Assembly: GCA_964057225.1 (NCBI GenBank)
Contig: OZ059896.1
Coordinates: 2,356,001-2,420,000 of the forward strand
DNA: 64,000 nucleotides
DNA from: Auanema rhodensis
Lineage: Eukaryota > Nematoda > Chromadorea > Rhabditida > Rhabditidae
Direction: 5' to 3'
How positions within the stretch are numbered: position 1 is the first letter of the stretch; each line of letters starts with the position of its first letter. The translations under genes were made by a program, and so were the position numbers. This document shows positions 36,115 through 51,300 of this stretch, in pieces. The notes under the pieces were generated by a model. The model had not been told where the DNA came from. It ran no database searches and saw only the letters and a program-made list of their open reading frames with translations.

Positions 36115-38918
36115 AAATCGAGGATATAAGTGTGAACTTATATCAGATGATATCTAGGTGCATTTTTAAGCTAGCGCAAATCTGATAACACAGATCGACG
36201 CAGCTTAAAAATCCGCATCGAATGCACTATATTACATTGAGGAAAGCTTAATACAAAAATTAGTTATGATCGTTTAAAAAATGATGCATTAGTGTATGTT
36301 GAGTTTCCATGTACACTCAAAATTGCCTCCAAAAACATTTTGACAAAAATTTTTTCGAAAAATTTCAAAATAATTTAGCAAAAAGTAGATGTTTTTAGAT
36401 TCCTTCTTTCAAGGCAAAAACGATGGACAATGTTATTCAACGAAAAAATTAATTCTTCAGGGTGAAAATCGAGGATATAAGTGTGAAATTATATCAGTTG
36501 ATATCTCGGTGCATTTTTAAGCTAGCGCAAATCTGAGAACACAGATCGACGCAGCTTAAAAATCCGCATCGAATGCATTATACTACATGGAGAAACGCTC
36601 ATCACAAAAATTAGTTATGATCGTTTGAAAAATGATGCATTAGTGTATGTTGAGTTTCCATGTACACTCAACATTGCTTCCAAAAACATTTTGACAAAAT
36701 TTTTTCGAAAAATTTCAAAATAATTTCGCAAAAAGTAAATGTTTTTAGATTCCTTTTTTTGAGGCAAAAACGATGGACAATGTTATTCAACGAAAAAATT
36801 AATTCTTCAGGGTGAAAATCGAGGATATAAGTGTGAACTTATATCAGTTGATATCTCGGTGCATTTTTAAGCTAGCGCAAATCTGATAACACAGATCGAC
36901 GCAGCTTAAAAATCCGCATCGAATGCATTATACTACATGGAGAAACGCTCATCACAAAAATTAGTTATGATCGTTTGAAAAATGATGCATTAGTGTATGT
37001 TGAGTTTCCATGTACACTCAACATTGCTTCCAAAAACATTTTGACAAAATTTTTTCGAAAAATTTCAAAATAATTTCGCAAAAAGTAGATGTTTTTAGAT
37101 TCCTTTTTTTGAGGCAAAAACGATGGACAATGTTATTCAACGAAAAAATTAATTCTTCAGGGTGAAAATCGAGGATATAAGTGTGAACTTATATCAGATG
37201 ATATCTAGGTGCATTTTTAAGCTAGCGCAAATCTGATAACACAGATCGACGCAGCGTAAAAATCCGCATCGAATGCACTATATTACATTGAGGAAAGCTT
37301 AATACAAAAATTAGTTATGATCGTTTGAAAAGTGATGCATTAGTGTATGTTGAGTTTCCATGTACACTCAAAATTGCTTCCAAAAACATTTTGACAAAAA
37401 TTTTTTCGAAAAATTTCAAAATAATTTAGCAAAAAGTAGATGTTTTTGGATTCCTTCTTTCAAGGCAAAAACGATGGACAATGTTATTCAACGAAAAAAT
37501 TAATTCTTCAGGGTGAAAATCGAGGATATAAGTGTGAACTTATATCAGATGATATCTAGGTGCATTTTTAAGCTAGCGCAAATCTGATAACACAGATCGA
37601 CGCAGCTTAAAAATCCGCATCGAATGCACTATATTACATTGAGGAAAGCTTAATACAAAAATTAGTTATGATCGTTTAAAAAATGATGCATTAGTGTATG
37701 TTGAGTTTCCATGTACACTCAAAATTGCCTCCAAAAACATTTTGACAAAAATTTTTTCGAAAAATTTCAAAATAATTTAGCAAAAAGTAGATGTTTTTAG
37801 ATTCCTTCTTTCAAGGCAAAAACGATGGACAATGTTATTCAACGAAAAAATTAATTCTTCAGGGTGAAAATCGAGGATATAAGTGTGAAATTATATCAGT
37901 TGATATCTCGGTGCATTTTTAAGCTAGCGCAAATCTGAGAACACAGATCGACGCAGCTTAAAAATCCGCATCGAATGCATTATACTACATGGAGAAACGC
38001 TCATCACAAAAATTAGTTATGATCGTTTGAAAAATGATGCATTAGTGTATGTTGAGTTTCCATGTACACTCAACATTGCTTCCAAAAACATTTTGACAAA
38101 ATTTTTTCGAAAAATTTCAAAATAATTTCGCAAAAAGTAAATGTTTTTAGATTCCTTTTTTTGAGGCAAAAACGATGGACAATGTTATTCAACGAAAAAA
38201 TTAATTCTTCAGGGTGAAAATCGAGGATATAAGTGTGAACTTATATCAGTTGATATCTCGGTGCATTTTTAAGCTAGCGCAAATCTGATAACACAGATCG
38301 ACGCAGCTTAAAAATCCGCATCGAATGCATTATACTACATGGAGAAACGCTCATCACAAAAATTAGTTATGATCGTTTGAAAAATGATGCATTAGTGTAT
38401 GTTGAGTTTCCATGTACACTCAACATTGCTTCCAAAAACATTTTGACAAAATTTTTTCGAAAAATTTCAAAATAATTTCGCAAAAAGTAGATGTTTTTAG
38501 ATTCCTTTTTTTGAGGCAAAAACGATGGACAATGTTATTCAACGAAAAAATTAATTCTTCAGGGTGAAAATCGAGGATATAAGTGTGAACTTATATCAGA
38601 TGATATCTAGGTGCATTTTTAAGCTAGCGCAAATCTGATAACACAGATCGACGCAGCGTAAAAATCCGCATCGAATGCACTATATTACATTGAGGAAAGC
38701 TTAATACAAAAATTAGTTATGATCGTTTGAAAAGTGATGCATTAGTGTATGTTGAGTTTCCATGTACACTCAAAATTGCTTCCAAAAACATTTTGACAAA
38801 AATTTTTTCGAAAAATTTCAAAATAATTTAGCAAAAAGTAGATGTTTTTAGATTCCTTCTTTCAAGGCAAAAACGATGGACAATGTTATTCAACGAAAAA
38901 ATTAATTCTTCAGGGTGA
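36115..38918. repeat. 4-mer higher-order repeat, two copies of 1402 bp
   Basis: M104-M107 (36115-37516) and M108-M111 (37517-38918) share ordered markers: CAGATGATATCTAGG with CGTTTAAAAAATG and TTGCCTCC; GAAATTATAT with GAGAACAC and GTAAATG; plain class S; CAGATG with CAGCGTAAAA and GAAAAGTGATG. I see one obvious difference, TTTTTGGATTCC in M107 against TTTTTAGATTCC in M111, so this is one of the youngest duplications in the window. Confidence 0.9.
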
Positions 38919-41900
38919 AAATCGAGGATATAAGTGTGAAATTATATCAGTTGATATCTCGGTGCATTTTTAAGCTAGCGCAAATCTGATAACACAGATC
39001 GACGCAGCTTAAAAATCCGCATCGAATGCATTATACTACATGGAGAAACGCTCATCACAAAAATTAGTTATGATCGTTTGAAAAATGATGCATTAGTGTA
39101 TGTTGAGTTTCCATGTACACTCAACATTGCTTCCAAAAACATTTTGACAAAATTTTTTCGAAAAATTTCAAAATAATTTCGCAAAAAGTAGATGTTTTTA
39201 GATTCCTTTTTTTGAGGCAAAAACGATGGACAATGTTATTCAACGAAAAAATTAATTCTTCAGGGTGAAAATCGAGGATATAAGTGTGAACTTATATCAG
39301 TTGATATCTCGGTGCATTTTTAAGCTAGCGCAAATCTGATAACACAGATCGACGCAGCTTAAAAATCCGCATCGAATGCATTATACTACATGGAGAAACG
39401 CTCATCACAAAAATTAGTTATGATCGTTTGAAAAATGATGCATTAGTGTATGTTGAGTTTCCATGTACACTCAACATTGCTTCCAAAAACATTTTGACAA
39501 AATTTTTTCGAAAAATTTCAAAATAATTTCGCAAAAAGTAGATGTTTTTAGATTCCTTTTTTTGAGGCAAAAACGATGGACAATGTTATTCAACGAAAAA
39601 ATTAATTCTTCAGGGTGAAAATCGAGGATATAAGTGTGAACTTATATCAGTTGATATCTCGGTGCATTTTTAAGCTAGCGCAAATCTGATAACACAGATC
39701 GACGCAGCTTAAAAATCCGCATCGAATGCACTATATTACATTGAGGAAAGCTTAATACAACAATTAGTTATGATCGTTTGAAAAATGATGCATTAGTGTA
39801 TGTTGAGTTTCCATGTACACTCAAAATTGCTTCCAAAAACATTTTGACAAAAATTTTTTCGAAAAATTTCAAAATAATTTCGCAAAAAGTAGATGTTTTT
39901 AGATTCCTTTTTTTGAGGCAAAAACGATGGACAATGTTATTCAACGAAAAAATTAATTCTTCAGGGTGAAAATCGAGGATATAAGTGTGAACTTATATCA
40001 GTTGATATCTCGGTGCATTTTTAAGCTAGCGCAAATCTGATAACACAGATCGACGCAGCTTAAAAATCCGCATCGAATGCACTATATTACATTGAGGAAA
40101 GCTTAATACAACAATTAGTTATGATCGTTTGAAAAATGATGCATTAGTGTATGTTGAGTTTCCATGTACACTCAAAATTGCTTCCAAAAACATTTTGACA
40201 AAAATTTTTTCGAAAAATTTCAAAATAATTTCGCAAAAAGTAGATGTTTTTAGATTCCTTTTTTTGAGGCAAAAACGATGGACAATGTTATTCAACGAAA
40301 AAATTAATTCTTCAGGGTGAAAATCGAGGATATAAGTGTGAACTTATATCAGTTGATATCTCGGTGCATTTTTAAGCTAGCGCAAATCTGATAACACAGA
40401 TCGACGCAGCTTAAAAGTCCGCATCGAATGCACTATACTACATTAAGCAAAGCTTAATACAAAAATTAGTTATGATCGTTTGAAAAATGATGCATTAGTG
40501 TATGTTGAGTTTCCATGTACACTCAACATTGCTTCCAAAAACATTTTGACAAAATTTTTTCGAAAAATTTCAAAATAATTTCGCAAAAAGTAGATGTTTT
40601 TAGATTCCTTTTTTTGAGGCAAAAACGATGGACAATGTTATTCAACGAAAAAATTAATTCTTCAGGGTGAAAATCGAGGATATAAGTGTGAACTTATATC
40701 AGTTAATATCTCGGTGCATTTTTAAGCTAGCGCAAATCTGATAACACAGATCGACGCAGCTTAAAAGTCCGCATCGAATGCACTATACTACATTAAGAAA
40801 GGCTTAATACAAAAATTAGTTATGATCGTTTGAAAAATGATGCATTAGTGTATGTTGAGTTTCCATGTACACTCAAAATTGCTTCCAAAAACATTTTGAC
40901 AAAATTTTTTCGAAAAATTTCAAAATAATTTCGCAAAAAGTAGATGTTTTTAGATTCCTTTTTTTGAGGCAAAAACGATGGACAATGTTATTCAACGAAA
41001 AAATTAATTCTTCAGGGTGAAAATCGAGGATATAAGTGTGAACTTATATCAGATGATATCTAGGTGCATTTTTAAGCTAGCGCAAATCTGATAACACAGA
41101 TCGACGCAGCTTAAAAGTCCGCATCGAATGCACTATACTACATTAAGAAAGGCTTAATACAAAAATTAGTTATGATCGTTTGAAAAATGATGCATTAGTG
41201 TATGTTGAGTTTCCATGTACACTCAACATTGCTTCCAAAAACATTTTGACAAAATTTTTTCGAAAAATTTCAAAATAATTTCGCAAAAAGTAGATGTTTT
41301 TAGATTCCTTTTTTTGAGGCAAAAACGATGGACAATGTTATTCAACGAAAAAATTAATTCTTCAGGGTGAAAATCGAGGATATAAGTGTGAACTTATATC
41401 AGATGATATCTAGGTGCATTTTTAAGCTAGCGCAAATCTGATAACACAGATCGACGCAGCGTAAAAATCCGCATCGAATGCACTATATTACATTGAGGAA
41501 AGCTTAATACAAAAATTAGTTATGATCGTTTGAAAAGTGATGCATTAGTGTATGTTGAGTTTCCATGTACACTCAAAATTGCTTCCAAAAACATTTTGAC
41601 AAAAATTTTTTCGAAAAATTTCAAAATAATTTAGCAAAAAGTAGATGTTTTTAGATTCCTTCTTTCAAGGCAAAAACGATGGACAATGTTATTCAACGAA
41701 AAAATTAATTCTTCAGGGTGAAAATCGAGGATATAAGTGTGAAATTATATCAGTTGATATCTCGGTGCATTTTTAAGCTAGCGCAAATCTGATAACACAG
41801 ATCGACGCAGCTTAAAAATCCGCATCGAATGCATTATACTACATGGAGAAACGCTCATCACAAAAATTAGTTATGATCGTTTGAAAAATGATGCATTAGT

Positions 41901-44525
41901 GTATGTTGAGTTTCCATGTACACTCAACATTGCTTCCAAAAACATTTTGACAAAATTTTTTCGAAAAATTTCAAAATAATTTCGCAAAAAGTAGATGTTT
42001 TTAGATTCCTTTTTTTGAGGCAAAAACGATGGACAATGTTATTCAACGAAAAAATTAATTCTTCAGGGTGAAAATCGAGGATATAAGTGTGAACTTATAT
42101 CAGTTGATATCTCGGTGCATTTTTAAGCTAGCGCAAATCTGATAACACAGATCGACGCAGCTTAAAAATCCGCATCGAATGCATTATACTACATGGAGAA
42201 ACGCTCATCACAAAAATTAGTTATGATCGTTTGAAAAATGATGCATTAGTGTATGTTGAGTTTCCATGTACACTCAACATTGCTTCCAAAAACATTTTGA
42301 CAAAATTTTTTCGAAAAATTTCAAAATAATTTCGCAAAAAGTAGATGTTTTTAGATTCCTTTTTTTGAGGCAAAAACGATGGACAATGTTATTCAACGAA
42401 AAAATTAATTCTTCAGGGTGAAAATCGAGGATATAAGTGTGAACTTATATCAGTTGATATCTCGGTGCATTTTTAAGCTAGCGCAAATCTGATAACACAG
42501 ATCGACGCAGCTTAAAAATCCGCATCGAATGCACTATATTACATTGAGGAAAGCTTAATACAACAATTAGTTATGATCGTTTGAAAAATGATGCATTAGT
42601 GTATGTTGAGTTTCCATGTACACTCAAAATTGCTTCCAAAAACATTTTGACAAAAATTTTTTCGAAAAATTTCAAAATAATTTCGCAAAAAGTAGATGTT
42701 TTTAGATTCCTTTTTTTGAGGCAAAAACGATGGACAATGTTATTCAACGAAAAAATTAATTCTTCAGGGTGAAAATCGAGGATATAAGTGTGAACTTATA
42801 TCAGTTGATATCTCGGTGCATTTTTAAGCTAGCGCAAATCTGATAACACAGATCGACGCAGCTTAAAAATCCGCATCGAATGCACTATATTACATTGAGG
42901 AAAGCTTAATACAACAATTAGTTATGATCGTTTGAAAAATGATGCATTAGTGTATGTTGAGTTTCCATGTACACTCAAAATTGCTTCCAAAAACATTTTG
43001 ACAAAAATTTTTTCGAAAAATTTCAAAATAATTTCGCAAAAAGTAGATGTTTTTAGATTCCTTTTTTTGAGGCAAAAACGATGGACAATGTTATTCAACG
43101 AAAAAATTAATTCTTCAGGGTGAAAATCGAGGATATAAGTGTGAACTTATATCAGTTGATATCTCGGTGCATTTTTAAGCTAGCGCAAATCTGATAACAC
43201 AGATCGACGCAGCTTAAAAGTCCGCATCGAATGCACTATACTACATTAAGCAAAGCTTAATACAAAAATTAGTTATGATCGTTTGAAAAATGATGCATTA
43301 GTGTATGTTGAGTTTCCATGTACACTCAACATTGCTTCCAAAAACATTTTGACAAAATTTTTTCGAAAAATTTCAAAATAATTTCGCAAAAAGTAGATGT
43401 TTTTAGATTCCTTTTTTTGAGGCAAAAACGATGGACAATGTTATTCAACGAAAAAATTAATTCTTCAGGGTGAAAATCGAGGATATAAGTGTGAACTTAT
43501 ATCAGTTAATATCTCGGTGCATTTTTAAGCTAGCGCAAATCTGATAACACAGATCGACGCAGCTTAAAAGTCCGCATCGAATGCACTATACTACATTAAG
43601 AAAGGCTTAATACAAAAATTAGTTATGATCGTTTGAAAAATGATGCATTAGTGTATGTTGAGTTTCCATGTACACTCAAAATTGCTTCCAAAAACATTTT
43701 GACAAAAATTTTTTCGAAAAATTTCAAAATAATTTCGCAAAAAGTAGATGTTTTTAGATTCCTTTTTTTGAGGCAAAAACGATGGACAATGTTATTCAAC
43801 GAAAAAATTAATTCTTCAGGGTGAAAATCGAGGATATAAGTGTGAACTTATATCAGTTGATATCTCGGTGCATTTTTAAGCTAGCGCAAATCTGATAACA
43901 CAGATCGACGCAGCTTAAAAATCCGCATCGAATGCACTATATTACATTGAGGAAAGCTTAATACAACAATTAGTTATGATCGTTTGAAAAATGATGCATT
44001 AGTGTATGTTGAGTTTCCATGTACACTCAAAATTGCTTCCAAAAACATTTTGACAAAAATTTTTTCGAAAAATTTCAAAATAATTTCGCAAAAAGTAGAT
44101 GTTTTTAGATTCCTTTTTTTGAGGCAAAAACGATGGACAATGTTATTCAACGAAAAAATTAATTCTTCAGGGTGAAAATCGAGGATATAAGTGTGAACTT
44201 ATATCAGTTGATATCTCGGTGCATTTTTAAGCTAGCGCAAATCTGATAACACAGATCGACGCAGCTTAAAAGTCCGCATCGAATGCACTATACTACATTA
44301 AGCAAAGCTTAATACAAAAATTAGTTATGATCGTTTGAAAAATGATGCATTAGTGTATGTTGAGTTTCCATGTACACTCAACATTGCTTCCAAAAACATT
44401 TTGACAAAATTTTTTCGAAAAATTTCAAAATAATTTCGCAAAAAGTAGATGTTTTTAGATTCCTTTTTTTGAGGCAAAAACGATGGACAATGTTATTCAA
44501 CGAAAAAATTAATTCTTCAGGGTGA
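38568..44525. repeat. 8-mer higher-order array, M111-M127
   Basis: Unit one is M111-M118 (38568-41370, 2803 bp). M119-M124 repeat M111-M116: CAGCGTAAAA with GAAAAGTG; GAAATTATAT; class S; two consecutive identical CAACAATTAG monomers; TTAAGCAAAGC with C207. The second unit then departs. M125 differs from M117 by a five-A run, M126 is another CAACAATTAG monomer, and M127 repeats M124. This looks like an 8-mer extended by a local 3-monomer exchange. Five L-to-S recombinant monomers with long open frames lie in it besides M125: M114, M115, M122, M123 and M126. Confidence 0.85.
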
Positions 44526-47500
44526 AAATCGAGGATATAAGTGTGAACTTATATCAGTTGATATCTCGGTGCATTTTTAAGCTAGCGCAAATCTGATAAC
44601 ATAGATCGATGCAGCTTAAAAATCCGCATCGAATGCACTATACTACATGGAGAAACGCTCATCACAAAAATTAGTTATGATCGTTTGAAAAATGATGCAT
44701 TAGTGTATGTTGAGTTTCCATGTACACTCAACATTGCTTCCAAAAACATTTTGACAAAAATTTTTTCGAAAAATTTCAAAATAATTTAGCGAAAAGTAGA
44801 TGTTTTTAGATTCCTTTTTTCAAGGCAAAAACGATGGACAATGTTATTCAACGAAAAAATTAATTCTTCAGGGGGAAAATCGAGGATATAAGTGTGAACT
44901 TATATCAGTTGATATCTCGGTGCATTTTCGAGCTAGCGCAAATCTGATAGTACAGATCGACGCAGCTTAAAAATCCGCATCGAATGCACTATACTACATT
45001 GAGAAACGCTTAATACAAAAATAAGTTATGATCGTTTGAAAAATGATGCATTAGTGTATGTTGAGTTTCCATGTACACTCAAAATTGCTTCCAAAAACAT
45101 TTTGACAAAAATTTTTTCGAAAAATTTCAAAATAATTTAGCGAAAAGTAGATGTTTTTAGATTCCTTTTTTCAAGGCAAAAACGATGGACAATGTTATTC
45201 AACGAAAAAATTAATTCTTCAGGGTGAAAACCGAGGATATAAGTGTGAACTTATATCAGTTGATATCTCGGTGCATTTTTAAGCTAGCGGAAATTTGATA
45301 ACACAGATCGACGCAGCTTAAAAATCCGCATCGAATGCACTATACTACATTAAGAAAAGCTTAATACAAAAATTAGTTATGATCGTTTGAAAAATGATGC
45401 ATTAGTGTATGTTGAGTTTCCATGTACACTCAAAATTGCTTCCAAAAACATTTTGACAAAAATTTTTTCGAAAAATTTCAAAATAATTTAGCAAAAAGTA
45501 GATGTTTTTAGATTCCTTTTTTCAAGGCAAAAACGATGGACAATGTTATTCAACGAAAAAATTAATTCTTCAGGGTGAAAATCGAGGATATAGGTGTGAA
45601 CTTATATCAGTTGATATCTCGGTGCATTTTCAAGCCAGCGCAAATCTGATAATACAGATCGACGCAGCTTAAAAATCCGCATCGAATGCACTATACTACA
45701 TTGAGAAACGCTTAATACAAAAATTAGTTATGATCGTTTGAAAAATGATGCATTAGTGTATGTTGAGTTTCCATGTACACTCAAAATTGCTTCCAAAAAC
45801 ATTTTGACAAAAATTTTTTCGAAAAATTTCAAAATAATTTAGCGAAAAGTAGATGTTTTTAGATTCCTTTTTTCAAGGCAAAAACGATGGACAATGTTAT
45901 TCAACGAAAAAATTAATTCTTCAGGGTGAAAACCGAGGATATAAGTGTGAACTTATATCAGTTGATATCTCGGTGCATTTTTAAGCTAGCGGAAATTTGA
46001 TAACACAGATCGACGCAGCTTAAAAATCCGCATCGAATGCACTATACTACATTAAGAAAAGCTTAATACAAAAATTAGTTATGATCGTTTGAAAAATGAT
46101 GCATTAGTGTATGTTGAGTTTCCATGTACACTCAAAATTGCTTCCAAAAACATTTTGACAAAAATTTTTTCGAAAAATTTCAAAATAATTTAGCAAAAAG
46201 TAGATGTTTTTAGATTCCTTTTTTCAAGGCAAAAACGATGGACAATGTTATTCAACGAAAAAATTAATTCTTCAGGGTGAAAATCGAGGATATAAGTGTG
46301 AACTTATATCAGTTGATATCTCGGTGCATTTTTAAGCTAGCGCAAATCTGATAACACAGATCGACGCAGCTTAAAAATTCGCATTGAATGCACTATATTA
46401 CATTGAGGAAAGCTTAATACAACAATTAGTTATGATCGTTTGAAAAATGATGCATTAGTGTATGTTGAGTTTCCATGTACACTCAAAATTGCTTCCAAAA
46501 ACATTTTGACAAAAATTTTTTCGAAAAATTTCAAAATAATTTAGCAAAAAGTAGATGTTTTTAGATTCCTTTTTTCAAGGCAAAAACGATGGACAATGTT
46601 ATTCAACGAAAAAATTAATTCTTCAGGGTGAAAATCGAGGATATAAGTGTGAACTTATATCAGTTGATATCTCGGTGCATTTTTAAGCTAGCGCAAATCT
46701 GATAACACAGATCGACGCAGCTTAAAAATCCGCATCGAATGCACTATATTACATTGAGGAAAGCTTAATACAACAATTAGTTATGATCGTTTGAAAAATG
46801 ATGCATTAGTGTATGTTGAGTTTCCATGTACACTCAAAATTGCTTCCAAAAACATTTTGACAAAAATTTTTTCGAAAAATTTCAAAATAATTTCGCAAAA
46901 AGTAGATGTTTTTAGATTCCTTTTTTTGAGGCAAAAACGATGGACAATGTTATTCAACGAAAAAATTAATTCTTCAGGGTGAAAATCGAGGATATAGGTG
47001 TGAACTTATATCAGTTGATATCTCGGTGCATTTTCAAGCCAGCGCAAATCTGATAACACAGATCGACGCAGCTTAAAAATCCGCATCGAATGCACTATAT
47101 TACATTGAGGAAAGCTTAATACAACAATTAGTTATGATCGTTTGAAAAATGATGCATTAGTGTATGTTGAGTTTCCATGTACACTCAAAATTGCTTCCAA
47201 AAACATTTTGACAAAAATTTTTTCGAAAAATTTCAAAATAATTTCGCAAAAAGTAGATGTTTTTAGATTCCTTTTTTTGAGGCAAAAACGATGGACAATG
47301 TTATTCAACGAAAAAATTAATTCTTCAGGGTGAAAACCGAGGATATAAGTGTGAACTTATATCAGTTGATATCTCGGTGCATTTTTAAGCTAGCGGAAAT
47401 CTGATAACACAGATCGACGCAGCTTAAAAGTCCGCATCGAATGCACTATACTACATTAAGAAAAGCTTAATACAAAAATTAGTTATGATCGTTTGAAAAA

Positions 47501-48386
47501 TGATGCATTAGTGTATGTTGAGTTTCCATGTACACTCAACATTGCTTCCAAAAACATTTTGACAAAAATTTTTTCGAAAAATTTCAAAATAATTTAGCGA
47601 AAAGTAGATGTTTTTAGATTCCTTTTTTCGAGGCAAAAACGATGGACAATGTTATTCAACGAAAAAATTAATTCTTCAGGGTGAAAATCGAGGATATAAG
47701 TGTGAACTTATATCAGTTGATATCTCGGTGCATTTTTAAGCTAGCGCAAATCTGATAGTACAGATCGACGCAGCTTAAAAGTCCGCATCGAATGCACTAT
47801 ACTACATTAAGAAAGGCTTAATACAAAAATTAGTTATGATCGTTTGAAAAATGATGCATTAGTGTATGTTGAGTTTCCATGTACACTCAAAATTGCTTCC
47901 AAAAACATTTTGACAAAAATTTTTTCGAAAAATTTCAAAATAATTTAGCGAAAAGTAGATGTTTTTAGATTCCTTTTTTTGAGGCAAAAACGATGGACAA
48001 TGTTATTCAACGAAAAAATTAATTCTTCAGGGTGAAAATCGAGGATATAAGTGTGAACTTATATCAGTTGATATCTCGGTGCATTTTCAAGCTAGCGCAA
48101 ATCTGATAGTACAGATCGACGCAGCTTAAAAATTCGCATCGAATGCACTATACTACATTGAGAAAAGCTTAATACAAAAATTAGTTATGATCGTTTGAAA
48201 AATGATGCATTAGTGTATGTTGAGTTTCCATGTACACTCAAAATTGCTTCCAAAAACATTTTGACAAAAATTTTTTCGAAAAATTTCAAAATAATTTCGC
48301 AAAAAGTAGATGTTTTTAGATTCCTTCTTTCAAGGCAAAAACGATGGACAATGTTATTCAACGAAAAAATTAATTCTTCAGGGTGA
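44526..48386. repeat. M128-M138, start of a distinct variant domain
   Basis: From M128 on, variants unseen or rare before become common: TTTAGCGAAAAG (266 A to G), GATAGTACAG in the stem-loop, TTTTCGAGC and TTTTCAAGC, AAAACCGAGG, AGCGGAAATTTG, ATAGGTGTG with TCAAGCC, and AGGGGGAAAA at a junction. M130 and M132 are near copies with M131 between them. M133-M135 are CAACAATTAG monomers. M138 (48036) has AAATTCGC and CTTCTTTC after TTTCGC. Neighbouring monomers differ more here than in the left half. Confidence 0.82.
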
Positions 48387-51300
48387 AAATCGAGGATATA
48401 AGTGTGAACTTATATCAGTTGATATCTCGGTGCATTTTTAAGCTAGCGCAAATCTGATAACACAGATCGACGCAGCTTAAAAATCCGCATCGAAAGCATT
48501 ATACTACATGGAGAAACGCTCATCACAAAAATTAGTTATGATCGTTTGAAAAATGATGCATTAGTGTATGTTGAGTTTCCATGTACACTCAACATTGCTT
48601 CCAAAAACATTTTGACAAAATTTTTTCGAAAAATTTCAAAATAATTTCGCAAAACGTAGATGTTTTTAGATTCCTTTTTTTGAGGCAAAAACGATGGACA
48701 ATGTTATTCAACGAAAAAATTAATTCTTCAGGGTGAAAATCGAGGATATAAGTGTGAACTTATATCAGTTGATATCTCGGTGCATTTTTAAGCTAGCGCA
48801 AATCTGATAACATAGATCGATGCAGCTTAAAAATCCGCATCGAATGCACTATACTACATTAAGAAAGGCTTAATACAAAAATTAGTTATGATCGTTTGAA
48901 AAATGATGCATTAGTGTATGTTGAGTTTCCATGTACACTCAACATTGCTTCCAAAAACATTTTGACAAAAATTTTTTCGAAAAATTTCAAAATAATTTAG
49001 CGAAAAGTAGATGTTTTTAGATTCCTTTTTTCAAGGCAAAAACGATGGACAATGTTATTCAACGAAAAAATTAATTCTTCAGGGGGAAAATCGAGGATAT
49101 AAGTGTGAACTTATATCAGTTGATATCTCGGTGCATTTTCGAGCTAGCGCAAATCTGATAGTACAGATCGACGCAGCTTAAAAATCCGCATCGAATGCAC
49201 TATACTACATTGAGAAACGCTTAATACAACAATTAGTTATGATCGTTTGAAAAATGATGCATTAGTGTATGTTGAGTTTCCATGTACACTCAAAATTGCT
49301 TCCAAAAACATTTTGACAAAAATTTTTTCGAAAAATTTCAAAATAATTTAGCGAAAAGTAGATGTTTTTAGATTCCTTTTTTCAAGGCAAAAACGATGGA
49401 CAATGTTATTCAACGAAAAAATTAATTCTTCAGGGTGAAAACCGAGGATATAAGTGTGAACTTATATCAGTTGATATCTCGGTGCATTTTTAAGCTAGCG
49501 GAAATTTGATAACACAGATCGACGCAGCTTAAAAATCCGCATCGAATGCACTATACTACATTAAGAAAAGCTTAATACAAAAATTAGTTATGATCGTTTG
49601 AAAAATGATGCATTAGTGTATGTTGAGTTTCCATGTACACTCAAAATTGCTTCCAAAAACATTTTGACAAAAATTTTTTCGAAAAATTTCAAAATAATTT
49701 AGCGAAAAGTAGATGTTTTTAGATTCCTTTTTTCAAGGCAAAAACGATGGACAATGTTATTCAACGAAAAAATTAATTCTTCAGGGTGAAAACCGAGGAT
49801 ATAAGTGTGAACTTATATCAGTTGATATCTCGGTGCATTTTTAAGCTAGCGCAAATCTGATAACATAGATCGACGCAGCTTAAAAGTCCGCATCGAATGC
49901 ACTATACTACACGGAGAAACGCTCATCACAAAAATTAGTTATGATCGTTTGAAAAATGATGCATTAGTGTATGTTGAGTTTCCATGTACACTCAAAATTG
50001 CTTCCAAAAACATTTTGACAAAAATTTTTTCGAAAAATTTCAAAATAATTTAGCGAAAAGTAGATGTTTTTAGATTCCTTTTTTCAAGGCAAAAACGATG
50101 GACAATGTTATTCAACGAAAAAATTAATTCTTCAGGGTGAAAATCGAGGATATAAGTGTGAACTTATATCAGTTGATATCTCGGTGCATTTTCAAGCTAG
50201 CGCAAATCTGATAGTACAGATCGACGCAGCTTAAAAATCCGCATCGAATGCACTATATTACATTGAGGAAAGCTTAATACAAAAATTAGTTATGATCGTT
50301 TGAAAAATGATGCATTAGTGTATGTTGAGTTTCCATGTACACTCAACATTGCTTCCAAAAACATTTTGACAAAAATTTTTTCGAAAAATTTCAAAATAAT
50401 TTAGCGAAAAGTAGATGTTTTTAGATTCCTTTTTTCGAGGCAAAAACGATGGACAATGTTATTCAACGAAAAAATTAATTCTTCAGGGTGAAAATCGAGG
50501 ATATAAGTGTGAACTTATATCAGTTGATATCTCGGTGCATTTTTAAGCTAGCGCAAATCTGATAACATAGATCGACGCAGCTTAAAAATCCGCATCGAAT
50601 GCACTATACTACATGGAGAAACGCTCATCACAAAAATTAGTTATGATCGTTTGAAAAGTGATGCATTAGTGTATGTTGAGTTTCCATGTACACTCAACAT
50701 TGCTTCCAAAAACATTTTGACAAAAATTTTTTCGAAAAATTTCAAAATAATTTAGCAAAAAGTAGATGTTTTTAGATTCCTTTTTTCAAGGCAAAAACGA
50801 TGGACAATGTTATTCAACGAAAAAATTAATTCTTCAGGGTGAAAATCGAGGATATAGGTGTGAACTTATATCAGTTGATATCTCGGTGCATTTTCAAGCC
50901 AGCGCAAATCTGATAATACAGATCGACGCAGCTTAAAAATCCGCATCGAATGCATTATACTACATGGAGAAACGCTCATCACAAAAATTAGTTATGATCG
51001 TTTGAAAAATGATGCATTAGTGTATGTTGAGTTTCCATGTACACTCCAAATTGCTTCCAAAAACATTTTGACAAAAATTTTTTCGAAAAATTTCAAAATA
51101 ATTTAGCGAAAAGTAGATGTTTTTAGATTCCTTTTTTTGAGGCAAAAACGATGGACAATGTTATTCAACGAAAAAATTAATTCTTCAGGGTGAAAATCGA
51201 GGATATAAGTGTGAACTTATATCAGTTGATATCTCGGTGCATTTTTAAGCTAGCGGAAATTTGATAACACAGATCGACGCAGCTTAAAAATCCGCATTGA

